A DNA stretch of 64,000 nucleotides from Betaproteobacteria bacterium HGW-Betaproteobacteria-9 (GTDB lineage Bacteria; Pseudomonadota; Gammaproteobacteria; Burkholderiales; Burkholderiaceae_C), in the NCBI GenBank assembly GCA_002842215.1, contig PHCC01000012.1, forward strand, positions 1-64,000, read 5' to 3'. Both the position numbers and the translations under genes were made by a program. This document shows positions 10,141-19,660 of this stretch, piece after piece (position 1 is the stretch's first letter; every line of letters starts with the position of its first letter). Under the pieces are notes generated by a model. That model was not told where the DNA came from and searched no databases. It saw nothing but the letters and a program-made list of their open reading frames with translations.

Positions 10141-10526
10141 AGTGCTGGAACCAGATTTGACAGCCGGTTTTTGTCTGAAAACATGGACTCAACAAGGAGT
10201 CCAACTCCATCATCAGTCTGTCCGAAAAAAAAATTCGTTCGCGTCTACCCATTCAAAACCACCAGACCGAAACAAAGCGCCTGAACGTGGATACCCATAT
10301 GCTCCCCTTTCAATGAGGTGTGGAGATGACAAGGTTCGAAAGCTCTCGGTAATTGGCCCCTTTCAGCCCACTGCTCTCATCATCACACATCAAAATGGAG
10401 CCATACAAAGACGAGGCATTTGTCGAACCACTGCACCAGTGAGTGACGGAAAAATCCGTTCTTTCTGTATCGGCCGACGAATGCATGGTCCTGTCCATTG
10501 GTGAAGGTTGATCAGGAAAGTGGAAT

Positions 10527-10763
10527 ATGAGCCTGGGTGTTTTGACAGAACAAGAACTCGTGGATCTTACGGGTTACAAAATTCCGAGCCGGCAGCTTGA
10601 AGCGCTTAAATCGCGAGGGTTCGCTCGGGCATATCGTGGACGAAATGGGCGCATCATTCTTGAGCGCCCCCACTATGACTCGGTATGCCGAGGTGAGTAC
10701 CAACCTTTTCAACAGACAGCTATTCGCCGATCGGCAAACGTCAGCATTTTCAAAAAGGAGTAG
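10527..10763 (+). CDS. DUF4224-like protein
   Basis: LTEQELVDLTGYKIPSRQLEALKSRGFARAYRGRNGRIILERPHYD; directly upstream of an integrase, as is usual for DUF4224. Confidence 0.7.
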   Translation: MSLGVLTEQELVDLTGYKIPSRQLEALKSRGFARAYRGRNGRIILERPHYDSVCRGEYQPFQQTAIRRSANVSIFKKE

Positions 10764-11864
10764 ATGATGTCCCGACATCGCGACACACCAGATGGCTTAC
10801 CCTATCGATTGTATGAACGCAAAGGCGTGAGGATATATAGCATTGCTTACAAGCAACCAAACAATCGCTGGGCCTTCCGCTACTCATGCAGTGCCGAGGA
10901 CCGAACAAGGATTGCAGAGCTTCGAGCCAAAGCCATTTCGGAGGCAGCCGGTTTCGGGTTGGGTTCAATCGCAGTTGGTTCGACCACTGAGCTAATTGAA
11001 GCGTGGTTTGATCACCAAATGCGACTGCCATCCAACGACGCCCACCGTCGCGCGGATTCCACCCTCGCAGAGAATCAGCGCGAAGCGCGGAACCTGAAGA
11101 AAGCTTTCGGTCACATGTGGCCTGAAGAGATCACCAAGACAGATGGCTATGCATATCTCGATGCCTGTGCCCAGGCCTCAAGGCCCGCAAAGGGAAACAA
11201 GGAAATCGCGCTGTTGCACCTGATCCTCGAGCATGGGGTTCGGATCGGACGATTGAACGCCAACCCGCTCCAGGGTCTGCGCAAGCTCAAGACCAAAAGT
11301 GAAAAACGCTACGTCACAGATGAAGAGCTGAACCTGGCGGTGGACGTTGGTCGCATCAAAGGCGGCACTCGTCACATCGTTGCCATGGCCCTAAAGACAG
11401 CCTACCTCTGCACAAGGAGGTCGGTCGAAGTACGCGCCATCATGCGCGACTCGATCACTGACGAAGGCGTGCTCTGGTATGACGGCAAGAACAAGGACAA
11501 GCCCCCGGTGCTGATCGAATGGACACCTGAGCTGCGAACCACGATTGCGGAAGTTCAACAGATCAAACGGCACCATGTCGCGGGAACACTCTACCTCTTC
11601 GGCAACATGAAAGGGCAAAGGTACACCAAAGGTGGATGGAAAGCCGTGCTGGATGACCTGATGGCCGACTGCCTGGTCGAGGCCAAAAATCGCAACATGC
11701 CATTCAGACGCTTCAGCTTGCAAGAATGTCGACCTAAAGGCGCATCGGACAAGATGTCAGCGGGACACACCGATGCGAAGGATGCTCTCGGCCACACCAC
11801 AGACCGGCTTCTCGGGCAGGTCTATGACCGTCGCCTCGTGAAGAAAGCAACGCCTGTACGATGA
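10764..11864 (+). CDS. Tyrosine-type site-specific integrase (element 1)
   Basis: 366-aa ORF with phage-integrase-like N-terminus and ALKTAYLCTRRSVEVRAI...ALGHTTDRLLGQVYDR C-terminus; adjacent to att repeat. Confidence 0.82.
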   Translation: MMSRHRDTPDGLPYRLYERKGVRIYSIAYKQPNNRWAFRYSCSAEDRTRIAELRAKAISEAAGFGLGSIAVGSTTELIEAWFDHQMRLPSNDAHRRADSTLAENQREARNLKKAFGHMWPEEITKTDGYAYLDACAQASRPAKGNKEIALLHLILEHGVRIGRLNANPLQGLRKLKTKSEKRYVTDEELNLAVDVGRIKGGTRHIVAMALKTAYLCTRRSVEVRAIMRDSITDEGVLWYDGKNKDKPPVLIEWTPELRTTIAEVQQIKRHHVAGTLYLFGNMKGQRYTKGGWKAVLDDLMADCLVEAKNRNMPFRRFSLQECRPKGASDKMSAGHTDAKDALGHTTDRLLGQVYDRRLVKKATPVR

Positions 11865-11935
11865 AGTCAATTCCAAAATTTGGAATATCAAAGCAAAAAC
11901 GGGCTACGACCGAAACCGTAACCCGTTGATTCTAT

Positions 11936-11983
11936 TGGCGGAGTGGACGGGGCTCGAACCCGCGACCCCCGGCGTGACAGGCC
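11936..11983 (-). repeat. attachment-site repeat: 48-bp copy of tRNA-Asp 3' part
   Basis: TGGCGGAGTGGACGGGGCTCGAACCCGCGACCCCCGGCGTGACAGGCC identical to 27317-27364; tRNA homology ends abruptly after it. Confidence 0.92.
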
Positions 11984-12084
11984 TTAAATACCCTGTTCTT
12001 CAAGTCTATGTAAACAGCGCGCTGTGCGAGTTTTTGACCTAGAATTGCCTCTTATGGGGACAATTTGGGGACAGCAGGACTTTC

Positions 12085-13242
12085 ATGGCAGTAATCACGC
12101 AGAGAGAGAATGGAAAGTGGCAGGCAAAGATTCGGCGCCAGGGCACCCCTGCGCAGAGCAAGACTTTCGTCACGAAGGCTGACGCAGAAAAATGGGCGCG
12201 CTCGGTCGAGCGCGACATTGATACAGGCGCATTCATCCCCACCGACGACGCTGCGCGACTCACGTTCGCTGCAGCAACCGAGAGGTATCGACGTGAGGTG
12301 CTTCCTAACCTTCGCGGCCGGATGCAGGTTGAAACCCGACTGACTCGACTTCTTGAGACGTTTGGAAAGTACTCGCTGTCATCCATAAGCGGCGCGATGG
12401 TCGCCAGCTACCGCGATGAGCGCCTGCGATCGGTCTCCCCCCAGACTGTCGTACATGAGCTTGGCCAGATCCAGCAGATATTCAAAAGGGCGACGCACGA
12501 ATGGGGCATCCAATTACCGAGAGGCCTGCCAACCCTGCTTGTAAGTAAGCCGAGACTCCCTCCCGGCAGGGATAGACGCTTAGAGACCGGCGAAGAGGCT
12601 CTCCTACTTGATCAAGCATCGCAGTTAGCGCAACCCTGGGTGAGGGCAATTATCATTTTGGCAACAGAGACAGCGGGTAGGCAAAGTGAGCTTCTTTCAC
12701 TGACATGGAGCCAGGTGGACCTTCAGCGCCGTGTCGCCCGGCTTTTTGGCAAGGACGGCGCCATCACCAAGAATGGAGCACCTTTTCGAGATGTTCCGCT
12801 ATCCTCCCGGGCAATTGCCACATTGGAAGCACTTCCGCGCAACCTCAAGGGACCCGTCTTCCCTATTTCCCAGAATGCGCTTCAACTAAGCTGGGAACGC
12901 CTATGCAAATCCGCAAGAAAAAAACACCTGCTCACCCGGTTGAAATCAATGCTCGAAGGAGACGGAATGTCGGCAGAGGAGGCGGAAAGAGAGGTCAAGG
13001 CACTGGTATTTAAAAAGCGAGTACCGACCTCACTTACAACATCCCACTGGGCTGAATTGAAACTTCACGACAAGATGCTGACAGATCTTCATTTTCACGA
13101 CCTCCGACACGAGGCAACAAGTCGACTGGCGGATCGACTTCAATTGCACGAGCTGATGAAAGTCACAGGTCATAAAACTTCCGCGATGGTTTCAAGGTAC
13201 TACCACCCTAGGGCGGAAGATCTTGCTGCAAAACTAGCATAG
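12085..13242 (+). CDS. Tyrosine recombinase/integrase (element 2)
   Basis: GRQSELLSLTWSQVDL, HFHDLRHEATSRL, VTGHKTSAMVSRYYHP: R-HxxR-H-Y catalytic set. Confidence 0.92.
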   Translation: MAVITQRENGKWQAKIRRQGTPAQSKTFVTKADAEKWARSVERDIDTGAFIPTDDAARLTFAAATERYRREVLPNLRGRMQVETRLTRLLETFGKYSLSSISGAMVASYRDERLRSVSPQTVVHELGQIQQIFKRATHEWGIQLPRGLPTLLVSKPRLPPGRDRRLETGEEALLLDQASQLAQPWVRAIIILATETAGRQSELLSLTWSQVDLQRRVARLFGKDGAITKNGAPFRDVPLSSRAIATLEALPRNLKGPVFPISQNALQLSWERLCKSARKKHLLTRLKSMLEGDGMSAEEAEREVKALVFKKRVPTSLTTSHWAELKLHDKMLTDLHFHDLRHEATSRLADRLQLHELMKVTGHKTSAMVSRYYHPRAEDLAAKLA

Positions 13243-13462
13243 TGATCTCGCTTGATGCAGATTGGGTCGGAACCTGTAGTTCCTTCTCCTGAGTTGTGCT
13301 GTCACCACAGTGGCCCAAGGAGACCTAAAAATCGAACATTCCTATTGCTTTTTCCGTCACTAAGGGGAGAATACAGCGGTCCGCATTTATTTGCTGTCCG
13401 AGCTGACGTTTCAGTCATTGGTTTTTCTGTGCCGAGGTACAGATGCCCAAAACACATTGGGC

Positions 13463-13832
13463 TGCGGTTCCCAGACCGCAACTGGAGTCAGCTCTCGCTG
13501 AACCAGATGAAGCACACAAGACCTTGTGATGCCCTTCATAAAAGTAGTCACACACTGTGACTTCTTGCAAGCGCAATAGCTTGCATAGCTCCATACCAAG
13601 ACAACCGAAGAAAAAGCTGAACTCAGCACGTGCGTCACTGCGCACGACCGCAAGGTCGTCGCAGTGACGCACCGCTAAAAAGCAACTTTTTCGGCGTGCG
13701 TCAACGCATCTGGAGCCAGCTGTCGCAGTGACAGCGAAAAGTTTGGTCGTTCGATTGAACGCAAGTCGCGGGCTAGCCGGCCCGCCAGGTGACCTCTCGC
13801 AACAGCGAGCAGCCTCCCCAAGGGGAAAGCTG
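13463..13832 (+). other. Hairpin-dense non-coding tract, candidate structured ncRNA or ssDNA-active site
   Basis: At least ten short perfect stem-loops in about 370 bp, including 13630-13672 with a GCAA loop. Confidence 0.5.
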
Positions 13833-13862
13833 TGAGTCCCATGAACCTCAACCTTTTGGGTG

Positions 13863-13918
13863 CCGGGGTGACTTGCGTTTTACCTCCCTCTTGCGGGGGA
13901 GGGATTGCAGCACCCCGG
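13863..13918. other. Nested inverted repeat upstream of second recombinase
   Basis: CCGGGGTG (13863-13870) / CACCCCGG (13911-13918) enclosing CCTCCC...GGGAGG. Confidence 0.6.
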
Positions 13919-13942
13919 AATATTTTTAGGCTGACCAAAAAT

Positions 13943-14821
13943 ATGAACAGAAACGAAATCAATAGAATTAACCAGCATACTGGTGGCTCAACCCTAACCA
14001 AAAAAGGTCGAGAATCAACGCTATTGGCCTTCGCTCAAACACTTAGAGCGACTCTCAATATTCAAGTTCGAAGCTTTGGAGATCTCAAAATTGAACATAT
14101 TCGACGCTATGTCGAATATACACGTGCGCAAGGAGTTTCCAATCGCACACTGCAAAACCAGATGTCCCGCCTGCGCACTGCCCTTCGGGTATGCGGGCGG
14201 GACAAATTCGCAAACGACAAGAAAATTTCCAACAAATCAATTGGAATTGGGCGCGCATCGCGGAACGGAACTCACGTGCCATTCAATTCGATAGAAGAGA
14301 ATAAACGAATCGGTAGCATTTCCGATCCAGGTGTTCAGGCGGCAGCCAGACTACAAAGAGAAATGGGCCTTCGAATGCAAGAAGCAATTCGGTCCATCGA
14401 CAGTCTTTCAACTTGGATGAAAGAACTTCAAAGTCATGGACTTGTGACTATAATTCACGGCACCAAAGGGGGTCGACGTCGAATCGTTGATTTCAATGTT
14501 GGAAATGCCAAATGTACTGCCATCAATGCCGTCCAAAATGCAATTGAAGTTTTACAAAAACAGAGCGAACTGGTGGCGAGCAAGAGTCTGCAAGGAGCAT
14601 GCCGAAAGTACCAACGTGAGCTTGCAGCAGTTGGGTTCAGCGGAGCACAAGCCTCTCACTCACTGAGATGCAGCTGGGCACAAGATCAGTATTTTCGACA
14701 CCTGACCGCTACCCAAGACAATAGAATGGAGTCATTGTCTCGGCTTTCACTCGATTTGGGGCATGGTGACGGTCGTGGCAGATACTGTCGTCAGGTTTAT
14801 CTGAAAAACTCCGCAAAATGA
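13943..14821 (+). CDS. Second tyrosine recombinase (integrase-domain protein)
   Basis: QREMGLRMQEAIR, ASHSLRCSWAQ, LGHGDGRGRYCRQVYL match Arg / HxxR / LGH...Tyr pattern. Confidence 0.78.
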   Translation: MNRNEINRINQHTGGSTLTKKGRESTLLAFAQTLRATLNIQVRSFGDLKIEHIRRYVEYTRAQGVSNRTLQNQMSRLRTALRVCGRDKFANDKKISNKSIGIGRASRNGTHVPFNSIEENKRIGSISDPGVQAAARLQREMGLRMQEAIRSIDSLSTWMKELQSHGLVTIIHGTKGGRRRIVDFNVGNAKCTAINAVQNAIEVLQKQSELVASKSLQGACRKYQRELAAVGFSGAQASHSLRCSWAQDQYFRHLTATQDNRMESLSRLSLDLGHGDGRGRYCRQVYLKNSAK

Positions 14822-15066
14822 TGCACACCACCCCTGGCGCGGCAAGTACATTATTCAATTCAAATATCTCCCACTTTCCTCCTCAACCTATTTATCTCTT
14901 GGCGCGTTCTTCTATTTTCCGAGCTTATCATTCGAACAAATGCAAGACAAAATGGGAAGCAGGAAATCATGACAACATCAATTATAAAAGTCAGCTGAGA
15001 CATGTACATGACTAAAGTCATTCAAATGTAAATAATCTACAATCTTATTTCTAGAAGGTACTCAAT

Positions 15067-15354
15067 ATGGACAAAATGAAAATCTGGACAGGATGGATCG
15101 ACTATTCTGCAACAGGCGAGGGTCGAACAATCAAGGGGATTATTGCTCAGGCAACCGACGAGGAAGCTTTCAAACAAAAGATCATCGAAAATTTCGGAGA
15201 TTATTTCGCAATCGATAGCAACGTTGAGCAAGGCATCGTGCGAAATGAACTGACTGAATTCTTGTGGTCAAAGCAGACTCTCGATTTTGTCGCCGCAAAC
15301 AAAGAGGCCGGAACGGTATCGATCACATCCTCAGTGCACTTCAATTTTGCATGA
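15067..15354 (+). CDS. Hypothetical protein
   Basis: 95-aa ORF preceded by purine-rich AGAAGG sequence. Confidence 0.5.
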   Translation: MDKMKIWTGWIDYSATGEGRTIKGIIAQATDEEAFKQKIIENFGDYFAIDSNVEQGIVRNELTEFLWSKQTLDFVAANKEAGTVSITSSVHFNFA

Positions 15355-15558
15355 CTAGGGACTGAAGCTACCTGCTCTGGGACGAGCACGCGTAAGGTGT
15401 CGTCATGTTGCCACTGATGGGTCGCTATCGCCATTGAGATGAAGAACGAACACTAACGGAGTGCAAGCAGAGAAGGCGTGGCTTTTCCAGACGCGCCCGG
15501 GCTTCAAACTTGGGCCGTCAGCATTCCTGCGAGCAATATTCTCTTTTTCTCATTCACT

Positions 15559-16305
15559 TTAACAGAAAACGCGACGTACCCAGATTTTCTCAATTCGATG
15601 GGTGACGATATCCAGAACTTCCCGGACTCGACGAAGTGACGCTTTGGCATCAATATCCTCGGGACCTCGTAAAGGATCGACGATACCTGTCACAAACTCG
15701 CCCAGGGTAGTGTTACGCGAACGCAGTTTCCTCAAGGCATCCTCCAGCAGCAGGTAGTTCATGGCCCGCGCTTCTGCCGGACAAATTTCGACGATCTTGC
15801 GCTCGTAGCGCACAAAAGGGTGTGACAGGTAAAAGGTTCCCGTGCCGAAAACAAGAGCGGCAGCCGCAGCCATACGCTTTTCGTATCGGCTTAGCGTGAC
15901 TGCAGAGCCTGCAAGCTTGGAGGCGAGCAGCGCTTCCTGCAACGGTTTGAACTTGACGAGCCTCTCAGTGCTTTTAAGCGGTACGTCCATACGCTCCACC
16001 TCCAGGTCATTGAAGTAGGCCTCAACGATCAGTTCATCTTCAAAGCAATCCAATAGAAATTGCTCAAGATCAGGGTCGGAGCTCCGTTTCCGGCTGGAAT
16101 GCAAGTTGCCACGGAACGACCCTATGAACGACTTGTCAAGGCGGTACAAATTGTTTGCACAACTGCAACCTGTCTCTTGCATCACGAACTCCGTAGTGAT
16201 CTCATGCGCGAACTGCTTGGCGCGAGAAAAATCAATTTCTACGCATGTACGGCCATTCCCGGCGTCAAAGCGGATTCGGCGCCTACTAAAACTATCTGAC
16301 TTCAT
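15559..16305 (-). CDS. Hypothetical protein
   Basis: Long ORF without a competing frame; no family recognised. Confidence 0.5.
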   Translation of the reverse strand: MKSDSFSRRRIRFDAGNGRTCVEIDFSRAKQFAHEITTEFVMQETGCSCANNLYRLDKSFIGSFRGNLHSSRKRSSDPDLEQFLLDCFEDELIVEAYFNDLEVERMDVPLKSTERLVKFKPLQEALLASKLAGSAVTLSRYEKRMAAAAALVFGTGTFYLSHPFVRYERKIVEICPAEARAMNYLLLEDALRKLRSRNTTLGEFVTGIVDPLRGPEDIDAKASLRRVREVLDIVTHRIEKIWVRRVFC

Positions 16306-16629
16306 TTTCTTGTCCCTTTCCTGCATCAATGATTGACTCAAAACATAACAACTAACATATCAAAGTGAATGCTGCGTTTGAGCAGGTCATCAACAGATAG
16401 TATGGGTAAATCAATCACACTCCATATTTCCGAACTGCTCAAAACCACGATCTCATACTTCTCGATTTTCGCAAGGGCCTGTACGCAACTTTTTGAGCCA
16501 AATTCCTAGCTGCGCAGCTCAGGTACTTTCATGGCCGGCAACTGATACGAGGCCGCCTTCGAAGCCACTGCTAGACTTCAACGCAGCCGAAAAAAGCAAG
16601 CCAATCGACTATCCCCTGCAGCCAACCGC

Positions 16630-18348
16630 ATGAACCTCACCGAACAACAGTTCTTCGACGACCTCGAAAAGAAACTCTGGACCGCCGCCAACAAGCTGCT
16701 GCCCAGCCTGGACGCCGCCGTTTACAAGCACATCGTGCTCGGCCTGCTGTTCATCAAGTACGTGTCCGACGCGTTTGAAGAGCGCCAGAACGAACTCAAG
16801 GCCCAGTTCACCGACCCGGCGCACGACTACTACATGAACCCGGCCGAGTACCCCGGCACCTTTGAGGCCGACCTGGCCGCCGAGCTGGAGGTGCGCGACT
16901 ACTACACCGAGAAGAACGTCTTCTGGGTGCCCAGCGAAGCGCGCTGGCCCATGCTGGTGGCGTGCGCCCAGCTGCTGCCCGGCACCGCCCTGCCCTGGAA
17001 CCAGGCGGGCAAGAACGAGCCCGAAAAGATGCGCACCGTTGGCTGGCTCATCGACAACGCCATGGAAGCCATCGAGCGCGAGAACGAGAAGAAGCTCAAG
17101 AACGTGCTCAACAAGAATTTCGCCAACACTCAAATCGAGTCGTACAAGCTGGCCGAACTCATGGCCCTGTTCTCCGACACCAACTTCCACGCCACAGAAT
17201 ACAAGGGCCAGCCGCTCAGCCTCAAGGCCAAGGACATCCTGGGCCACATCTACGAGTACTTCCTTGGCCAGTTCGCGCTGGCCGAAGGCAAGAAGGGCGG
17301 CCAGTACTACACGCCCAAAGCCATCGTCAGCCTCATCGTCAACATGCTCCAGCCCTTCAAGGGCCGCGTGTACGACCCGGCCATGGGCTCCGGCGGCTTC
17401 TTCGTGCAGAGCGAAGAGTTCATCGAACAGCACAGCGGCAAAGTGGCCCAAGGCTCGGGCAACAAAGCCAGCGGCCAGATCAGCGTCTACGGGCAGGAGA
17501 GCAACCCCACCACCTGGAAGCTAGCGGCCATGAACATGGCCATCCGCGGCATCGACTTCAACTTTGGCGGCGGCCACGCCGACACCCTGCTCAACGATCT
17601 GCATCCAGACCTGCGGGCCGACTACGTCATGGCCAACCCCCCCTTCAACATGAAGGAATGGTGGAACGCCAAGTTGGAAAAAGACCCACGCTGGATCGCC
17701 GGCACGCCGCCCGCGGGCAATGCCAACTTCGCCTGGCTGCAGCACATGCTCTACCACCTGGCACCCACCGGCAGCATGGCCCTGCTGCTGGCCAACGGCT
17801 CCATGAGCAGCAACACCAACAACGAAGGCGACATCCGCAAGAAGCTGGTGGAAGACGACTACTTCGAATGCATGGTCGCCCTGCCCGGCCAGCTCTTCAC
17901 CAACACGCAGATCCCGGCCTGTATCTGGTTCCTGACCCGCGACAAGGCCAACGGCTTCAATCTCAACAAGAAAAAGCGCGACCGGCGCAAGCAGTTCCTC
18001 TTCATCGACGCGCGCCAGATGGGCTACATGAAAGACCGCGTGCTGCGCGACTTCACCCAGGCCGACATCGACAAGATCGCCGACACCTTCCATGCCTGGC
18101 AGCAAGGCGACGAGTATGGGGACGTCAAAGGCTTCTGCTACTCAGCCAGCCTGGAGGACATCCGCAAACACGAACACGTGTTGACACCGGGGCGCTATGT
18201 GGGCGCCGAAGACCAGGAAGAAGACGCCGAAGCCTTCGCAGACAAGATGGCGCGACTGGCGGCGCAGCTGGCGGAGCAGTTCGCTGAAAGCGCGAAACTG
18301 GAGGAGCAGATCAAAACGAATCTGGCGAGGTTGGGATATGACCTCTGA
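16630..18348 (+). CDS. hsdM: Type I restriction-modification system methyltransferase subunit HsdM
   Basis: N-terminal LTEQQFFDDLEKKLWTAANKLLPSLDAAVYKHIVLGLLFIKYVSDAFEERQ; DPAMGSGGFF; NPPFNMKEWW. Confidence 0.96.
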   Translation: MNLTEQQFFDDLEKKLWTAANKLLPSLDAAVYKHIVLGLLFIKYVSDAFEERQNELKAQFTDPAHDYYMNPAEYPGTFEADLAAELEVRDYYTEKNVFWVPSEARWPMLVACAQLLPGTALPWNQAGKNEPEKMRTVGWLIDNAMEAIERENEKKLKNVLNKNFANTQIESYKLAELMALFSDTNFHATEYKGQPLSLKAKDILGHIYEYFLGQFALAEGKKGGQYYTPKAIVSLIVNMLQPFKGRVYDPAMGSGGFFVQSEEFIEQHSGKVAQGSGNKASGQISVYGQESNPTTWKLAAMNMAIRGIDFNFGGGHADTLLNDLHPDLRADYVMANPPFNMKEWWNAKLEKDPRWIAGTPPAGNANFAWLQHMLYHLAPTGSMALLLANGSMSSNTNNEGDIRKKLVEDDYFECMVALPGQLFTNTQIPACIWFLTRDKANGFNLNKKKRDRRKQFLFIDARQMGYMKDRVLRDFTQADIDKIADTFHAWQQGDEYGDVKGFCYSASLEDIRKHEHVLTPGRYVGAEDQEEDAEAFADKMARLAAQLAEQFAESAKLEEQIKTNLARLGYDL

Positions 18349-19660
18349 CGTTCAATACAGACCGCTAAACGAGGTGGCTCAGCTTTCGAGCGGCAAGCGC
18401 CCTATATCAGTTATCAAGGAGAGGACAGCGTCACACGGAGTGCCCGTTATTGGGGGCGGCGGTACGTCGGGATTCACTGAGCACCACCTCTTCACTGAAG
18501 ACATCCTGATAACTGGCCGTGTTGGCACCCTAGGAAAACTGTTCGCACCGAAAGGTCCGTGCTGGCCTTCTGACAACGCCTTGGTTATCCGACCAAGGGA
18601 CGGTCTCGTGCATTTTCAGTACTTGAAATATGCATTGGGAAGCGTGATCCAAGCAGCCGTCGGATTGAACCGCGGCGCGGCCAACCCGCTTGTCACCCAA
18701 ACTGACCTGGGTCGACTCGAAATTCCCGTTCCAGACAAGACCGTTCAAAAACAGATCGCGATGGTGTTAGCAAGGCTTGACGACAGAATCGAAGTTAACC
18801 ACCGCATCAACGAAACCCTTGAAGCCATGGCGCAAGCCATCTTCAAATCGTGGTTTGTCGATTTCGACTCCGTCAAAGCCAAGATCGCCGCCAATGTCGA
18901 AGGCGGCGACCCGCTGCGCGCTGCGATGACCGCCATCAGCGGCAAGCCCGACGCCCAACTCGATACCCTGCCCCCCGACCAGTTCGCCACCCTCGCCACC
19001 ACCGCCGCGCTATTTCCGGATGAGATGGAGGACTCGGCGTTTGGGGTGATTCCGAAAGGGTGGAATGTCGGAACTTTCAAAGACTGTTGCCTGCGCGTAG
19101 AAAGTGGCGGCACGCCAAGCAGGAAGGAGCCCGCATTTTGGGGAGGCTCGATACCGTGGCTGACTTCCGGGGAAGTCAGAGATGTCGTGGTGCTGGATAC
19201 AAAGGAAAAAATCTCGCGCGCGGGTCTTGATGCGAGCAACGCCAAGTTGTGGCCGGCGATGTCTACCGTAGTAGCCATGTACGGGGCAACAGCTGGGCAA
19301 GTCTGTCTGATAGCCAATGAAATGACGGCGAATCAAGCCTGCTGCGCCTTGATTCCCAAGGCGGCATTCAAGTCTTTTATCTTCATCGCAGCACGCCAGG
19401 CAGTTCAACAGCTCGCAGAGAAAGCATCCGGTTCGGCGCAACAAAACTTGAACAAGTCACTGGTTGAAAACCACGTTCATGTGATCCCAGATGACGGTGT
19501 CGCTGAAAGATTTGAACTGGCGACAACTTCGCTGCTGCAAAAGTGGGTTCTGAATCAAAGGGAGGCAGCTACGTTGGCTCAACTCCGCGACAACCTTCTG
19601 CCCAAACTCCTGTCTGGCGAACTGCAAGTCCAAAGCAGTGAGATGGAGGCCGCAGCGTGA
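18338..19660 (+). CDS. hsdS: Type I restriction-modification specificity subunit HsdS
   Basis: Two target-recognition halves (VPVIGGGGTSGFTEHHL..., SGGTPSRKEPAFWGGSIPWLTSGEV...); ATG overlaps hsdM stop. Confidence 0.93.
   Translation: MTSDVQYRPLNEVAQLSSGKRPISVIKERTASHGVPVIGGGGTSGFTEHHLFTEDILITGRVGTLGKLFAPKGPCWPSDNALVIRPRDGLVHFQYLKYALGSVIQAAVGLNRGAANPLVTQTDLGRLEIPVPDKTVQKQIAMVLARLDDRIEVNHRINETLEAMAQAIFKSWFVDFDSVKAKIAANVEGGDPLRAAMTAISGKPDAQLDTLPPDQFATLATTAALFPDEMEDSAFGVIPKGWNVGTFKDCCLRVESGGTPSRKEPAFWGGSIPWLTSGEVRDVVVLDTKEKISRAGLDASNAKLWPAMSTVVAMYGATAGQVCLIANEMTANQACCALIPKAAFKSFIFIAARQAVQQLAEKASGSAQQNLNKSLVENHVHVIPDDGVAERFELATTSLLQKWVLNQREAATLAQLRDNLLPKLLSGELQVQSSEMEAAA

Noticed and set aside
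11936-11983. Second functional tRNA-Asp
   Set aside because: Only the 3' 48 nt match; 5' half replaced by unrelated sequence, so it is an att remnant
13411-13672. 80/85-aa minus-strand ORFs in the hairpin tract
   Set aside because: Cys/Ser-rich translations across inverted repeats; no plausible start context
13463-13832. Retron msr-msd
   Set aside because: No reverse transcriptase gene nearby
16962-18287. 441-aa alternate-frame ORF inside hsdM
   Set aside because: Arg/Gln/Pro-rich out-of-frame translation of hsdM
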